A stretch of 7,973 nucleotides of DNA, from the NCBI GenBank assembly GCA_029550985.1, contig JAKPGH010000267.1, positions 1 through 7,973 on the forward strand, in the 5' to 3' direction. Below, in pieces: positions 5,292 to 7,973 of the stretch (its first letter is position 1; each line of letters opens with the position of its first letter). Below the pieces are notes generated by a model. It did not search any database. It was not told the DNA's origin and saw only the letters and a program-made list of their open reading frames with translations. Source of the DNA: Bacillota bacterium (GTDB lineage Bacteria; Bacillota; Clostridia; Oscillospirales; Ruminococcaceae). A program made the translations under genes and the position numbers.

Positions 5292-6194
5292 TCAGCTTCC
5301 CGGCTCCATGGTGTACTCCCGGATGATGTAGTCGGCAAAACGGCGAATGGAGGGAATTTCGTATGTATCTTCCAGCACGGCAAAATAAATGGATTGGGAC
5401 AAATCCGCCATCAGAGGGCGCGCCAAAAAGGAATGGTGACGATTGCCCGCCACCACCCGTTCGGATGCGAAGGCAATTCCCATACCGTTGGCCACCATCT
5501 GAATAAACAGTTCGGGGTGGCTGGTTTCGCTGATGACATGGGGCTCAATTCCCTCGTTGTGAAACGCCGCTAAAATGGAGGAATAGAGCGTCGACGATCG
5601 GGAAGGCATGATGATGTTTTCCTCCGCCAGGTCGGAAAAGCTAATTCGTGCTTTTTCCCCCAGTGGATGGCCGTTGGGCATCAGAGCCATGATTTCGCTG
5701 TCAAAGAGCTTGGTCAGCTGGAGGCGAGGTTCTTCGGGCAGCGGATGGGAGGCCATGACAAAAGCCACGTCCAACTGGTGGGAAGCCATCATCTCGATGA
5801 GGTGTTTGCTCTGGTCCACGGTGATGCGGGTGTCGATGTTGGGGTTTTCCTTTTTGAAAATCGCCAGCTTGTTGATGATATTGAAGCAACCGAAGGTGGA
5901 AAGCATACCGATGCGAACTCTTCCGCGGCGCAGAGTGGAATAGTCCGCCATGGATTCCTTCAGCTTTTCCACGTCGGACAAAATGCGCTTGGCATAAATA
6001 AGGAACTCCTCCCCCGCCGGCGTGGGAATCACACTGCGGGAAAGCCGGACAAACAGCTTCACCCCCAGCTCGCTTTCCAGATTCATAATCTGCTGGGAAA
6101 GAGTCGGTTGGGTGACAAACAGCTTGTTGGCGGCGGCGGTCATGCTGCCGCAACGGCTCACCTCGTACACATATTCCAATTGACTGAGCTTCAT
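5292..6194 (-). CDS. LysR-type transcriptional regulator
   Basis: A 300-residue LysR-family regulator of normal length. Residues 1-60 form the winged helix-turn-helix (MKLSQLEYVYEV, then AANKLFVTQPTLSQQI and LGVKLFVR), followed by the linker helix. The effector-binding domain (about 90-295) has the typical GMLSTFGCF, DVAFVMA, FSDLAEENIIMPSR and MVANGMGIAF segments. The ATG start has GAGGG seven bases upstream. It lies 118 bases upstream of aroE on the same strand, not divergent as LysR genes often are, and no terminator separates the two. Linked regulators of quinate/shikimate loci (QsuR, QuiR) are of this family, so control of aroE-aroD in response to a pathway metabolite is plausible. The effector cannot be read from sequence. 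Its own promoter contains TAGCTGA near the -10, resembling TAGCTAA in the aroE upstream region, a possible autoregulatory contact. Confidence 0.94.
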   Translation of the reverse strand: MKLSQLEYVYEVSRCGSMTAAANKLFVTQPTLSQQIMNLESELGVKLFVRLSRSVIPTPAGEEFLIYAKRILSDVEKLKESMADYSTLRRGRVRIGMLSTFGCFNIINKLAIFKKENPNIDTRITVDQSKHLIEMMASHQLDVAFVMASHPLPEEPRLQLTKLFDSEIMALMPNGHPLGEKARISFSDLAEENIIMPSRSSTLYSSILAAFHNEGIEPHVISETSHPELFIQMVANGMGIAFASERVVAGNRHHSFLARPLMADLSQSIYFAVLEDTYEIPSIRRFADYIIREYTMEPGS

Positions 6195-6252
6195 CTCAAC
6201 ACCCTCGAATCATAAGATTTATCCATTTATTCGCGCTGATTCATCTGTTGGT

Positions 6253-6281
6253 ATAATAGCTGAAATATGGACAAATATCAA
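6253..6281 (-). promoter_or_regulatory. Promoter of the LysR regulator gene
   Basis: TTGATA (6281-6276) and TATTAT (6258-6253) on the minus strand are separated by exactly 17 bases; each matches the sigma-70 consensus at five of six positions. The predicted start is near 6246, a leader of about 52 bases. The -10 overlaps a plus-strand extended -10 (TGG followed by TATAAT, 6249-6257), so the element is nearly symmetric. Confidence 0.65.
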
Positions 6282-6324
6282 CGATAAAGTAAAATTGTTT
6301 TTATAAAGAAAGATTAACGACCGT

Positions 6325-6353
6325 AAAAAGGCCCTGCAATTTGCAGGGCCTTT
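6325..6353 (-). terminator. Second intrinsic terminator downstream of clpC
   Basis: AAAGGCCCTGCAA (6327-6339) and TTGCAGGGCCTTT (6341-6353) are perfect 13-bp arms around a single central base, in practice a stem of about 11-12 bp. On the minus strand the hairpin runs into five T residues, a classical terminator. On the plus strand only TTT follows, so it works mainly for leftward transcripts, though it could stop a rightward one weakly. Confidence 0.85.
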
Positions 6354-6375
6354 GCCTTAAGGAGATTATTTTCAT

Positions 6376-6410
6376 AAAGAAAGGCGACAGGTTTCTAAAA
6401 CCTATCGCCT
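6376..6410 (-). terminator. First intrinsic terminator of clpC
   Basis: Arms 6382-6394 and 6398-6410 form a 13-bp stem with a three-base loop. In the minus-strand RNA the only non-Watson-Crick pair is one G-U. The stem is followed by TTTCTTT. It begins eight bases after the clpC stop codon, so it is the primary terminator of that gene. Confidence 0.8.
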
Positions 6411-6418
6411 GTTCTCAA

Positions 6419-7973
6419 CTATTGCTGTGCCACAGCCAGCATCTTTGGCGTTGTTTTCTTCTCCAGTACGATTTCGCCGTTCCGGGCGGTGACCAGCATA
6501 GTGTCTCCTTCCCGGTAGCCTCCTTCCAGATAAGCGGTGGCGGCGGCATCCTCAATTTCCGTCTGGATGACCCGGCGCAGGGGTCGGGCGCCGTATTGCG
6601 GGTCAAACCCCTTATCCACCAGAATCTGGAGGGCTGCATCGTCGATTTCCAGAGTGATGCCGAGCTCGGCCACCCGCTGGGCCAGGTTATTGACCATGTT
6701 CCTGGCGATATCACGAATATGGTCGCTGTTCAGCTGATGGAAGACGATGATGTCGTCAATCCGGTTAAAGAATTCGGGAGAAAAGACGTTTTTCACTTCC
6801 GCCATCACCTTTTCCTTGATTTCGGACAGCGGACGGGTCTCCCCTTCCTTCCGGTCGACGGCGGAGAAGCCGAGGGTGCTCTTCTGCTTGCCGGTAATGC
6901 TCTTGGCTCCAATGTTGGAGGTCATGACAATGATGGTGTTTTTGAAATCCACCGTCCGGCCCTGGGCGTCGGTGAGGCGGCCGTCTTCCATAATCTGCAG
7001 CAATGCGCTCCAAACATCGGGGTGCGCTTTCTCTATCTCATCAAAAAGGATGACGCTGTAGGGTCTGCGGCGAACTTTTTCGGTAAGCTGTCCGCCTTCG
7101 TCGTAGCCCACGTAACCGGGAGGCGAGCCAATCAGCTTGGAGACGGTGTGCCGCTCCATGTACTCGCTCATGTCCACCCGAATCATGGCGTTTTCGTCCT
7201 GGAACATGGCGGCCGCCAGCGCTTTGCACAGCTCCGTTTTGCCGACGCCGGTGGGGCCCAGGAACAGGAACACGCCGATGGGGCGTTTGGGGTCCTTCAA
7301 CCCTACCCTGCCCCGGCGGATGGCCTTGGCAACGGCGGTGACCGCCTCGTCCTGGCCAATCACCCGCTGGTGGAGGGTTTGCTCCAGCCGCAGCAGCCGC
7401 TGGCTTTCGTCCTCGGTCAGCATGGTGACGGGAATTCCGGTCCAGGAGCTTACCACGGCGGCAACGTCTTCGGCGGTGACGCTGCCGGAACGGGTGGCGT
7501 TCCAGGCATCCTGCTTGCGGCTGAGTTCGTCCTGCAGCTGCCGCTGCATATCCCGCAGCATGGCCGCCCGCTCGAAGTCCTGGTTGCGCACCGCTTCTTC
7601 CTTTTCGGCGGTGAGGGCGGCAATGCGGCCTTCAATCACCTTAAACTCCTCGGGCACCGTCAGGTTGCCGGTCCGCACCCGGGACGCCGCTTCGTCCATC
7701 AAATCGATGGCCTTGTCGGGGAGGTAGCGATCCTGAATATACCGGGCGGACAGGTGAACCGCCGCCTCCAGCGCTTCGTCGGTGATGGTGAGCTTGTGAT
7801 GCTCTTCATAGCGGCTGCGAAGACCCTGGAGAATCCGAATGGTATCCTCCGGGGAGGGTTCGCCCACCAGCACCGACTGGAACCGCCGCTCCAAAGCGGA
7901 ATCTTTTTCGATGTGCTTGCGGTATTCGGTCAGGGTGGTGGCGCCGATTACCTGAATTTCCCCACGGGAAAGG
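6419..7973 (-). CDS. clpC: ATP-dependent Clp protease ATPase subunit ClpC, 5' part outside window
   Basis: Hsp100 AAA+ unfoldase that feeds proteins to ClpP. The frame is open to the window edge: the 26 codons right of 7894 give the D1 segment IQVIGATTLTEYRKHIEKD, directly followed by LERRF (arginine finger). Visible: 517 of a usual 810 or so residues. Next come the end of D1 and a short middle domain with a UVR-like segment (AVRNQDFERAAMLRDMQ), which marks ClpC and not ClpB. Complete D2: Walker A GPTGVGKT (7258-7235), Walker B VILFDEIEKAHPD, sensor 1 MTSNIGA, the ClpP-docking LGF tripeptide (within STLGFSAV), FFNRIDDIIVF, and sensor 2 GARPLRR. A TTG at 7894 is an internal Leu codon, not the start. 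ClpE has a similar core and is separated by its N-terminal zinc finger, not visible here. Two terminators follow, so it is transcriptionally separate from the LysR-aro block. Confidence 0.93.
   Translation of the reverse strand, partial: LSRGEIQVIGATTLTEYRKHIEKDSALERRFQSVLVGEPSPEDTIRILQGLRSRYEEHHKLTITDEALEAAVHLSARYIQDRYLPDKAIDLMDEAASRVRTGNLTVPEEFKVIEGRIAALTAEKEEAVRNQDFERAAMLRDMQRQLQDELSRKQDAWNATRSGSVTAEDVAAVVSSWTGIPVTMLTEDESQRLLRLEQTLHQRVIGQDEAVTAVAKAIRRGRVGLKDPKRPIGVFLFLGPTGVGKTELCKALAAAMFQDENAMIRVDMSEYMERHTVSKLIGSPPGYVGYDEGGQLTEKVRRRPYSVILFDEIEKAHPDVWSALLQIMEDGRLTDAQGRTVDFKNTIIVMTSNIGAKSITGKQKSTLGFSAVDRKEGETRPLSEIKEKVMAEVKNVFSPEFFNRIDDIIVFHQLNSDHIRDIARNMVNNLAQRVAELGITLEIDDAALQILVDKGFDPQYGARPLRRVIQTEIEDAAATAYLEGGYREGDTMLVTARNGEIVLEKKTTPKMLAVAQQ

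Noticed and set aside
6301..6375. 24-codon minus-strand open frame after clpC
   Set aside because: No ribosome binding site; lies within the two terminator hairpins, so the frame is a by-product of terminator sequence.
7137..7727. 196-codon plus-strand open frame
   Set aside because: Antisense to the clpC middle region and D2 ATPase; Ser/Arg-rich shadow composition.
7892..7894. TTG at 7894 as start of the Clp ATPase
   Set aside because: The frame continues right with conserved D1 sequence (IGATTLTEYRKHIEKD) to the window edge, so the TTG is an internal codon.

Overview
The window reads as chromosomal DNA from a Gram-positive anaerobe, most likely a Clostridia (Bacillota) member of the gut type. 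The reasons are a ClpC-type Clp ATPase with a short UVR-like linker, a lipoprotein with an LTAC lipobox and a Ser/Ala/Pro-rich tether, strong AGGAGG-like ribosome binding sites, use of a TTG start, and GC-rich genes separated by AT-rich intergenic DNA. The species-level placement is inference. All six convincing genes lie on the minus strand, so transcription runs from right to left.

Layout from right to left: (1) the 3' two thirds of clpC (6419-7973, cut by the window edge), followed by two tandem intrinsic terminators (6376-6410 and 6325-6353). (2) A LysR-type regulator gene (5292-6194) with its own near-consensus sigma-70 promoter. (3) aroE (4307-5173) and aroD (3511-4293), tightly coupled, behind a promoter region packed with symmetric elements. 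(4) A 380-base non-coding stretch (3131-3510) with a large hairpin after aroD and, at its far end, the promoter and a perfect palindrome in front of the next gene. (5) A divergent DASS/SLC13-type membrane transporter (1754-3130). (6) After a small hairpin, a family-5 (oligopeptide/nickel type) ABC substrate-binding lipoprotein (83-1693). Positions 1-82 lie downstream of it, and I see no gene or convincing terminator there.

The central block looks like a regulated module for quinate/shikimate-type compounds rather than a fragment of the housekeeping aromatic pathway. A LysR regulator precedes an AroE homologue whose cofactor loop carries Asp (NAD-type) where NADP-dependent AroE proteins have Asn-Arg-Thr. 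This is followed by a type I dehydroquinase with its full catalytic set, an organic-anion transporter and an extracytoplasmic binding protein. The same gene kinds (LysR, NAD-type quinate/shikimate dehydrogenase, dehydroquinase, transporter) make up known quinate/shikimate utilisation loci such as qsu of Corynebacterium and qui of Listeria. The substrate here is unproven. No ABC permease or ATPase for the binding protein lies in the window.

The most noteworthy non-coding signals are in the aroE promoter. A perfect 17-bp palindrome lies over the -10 region, a 9-bp inverted repeat joins upstream DNA to the aroE start codon, and a 10-bp direct repeat is spaced as in classical LysR promoters. In front of the transporter there is a 10-bp-arm palindrome immediately downstream of the promoter.
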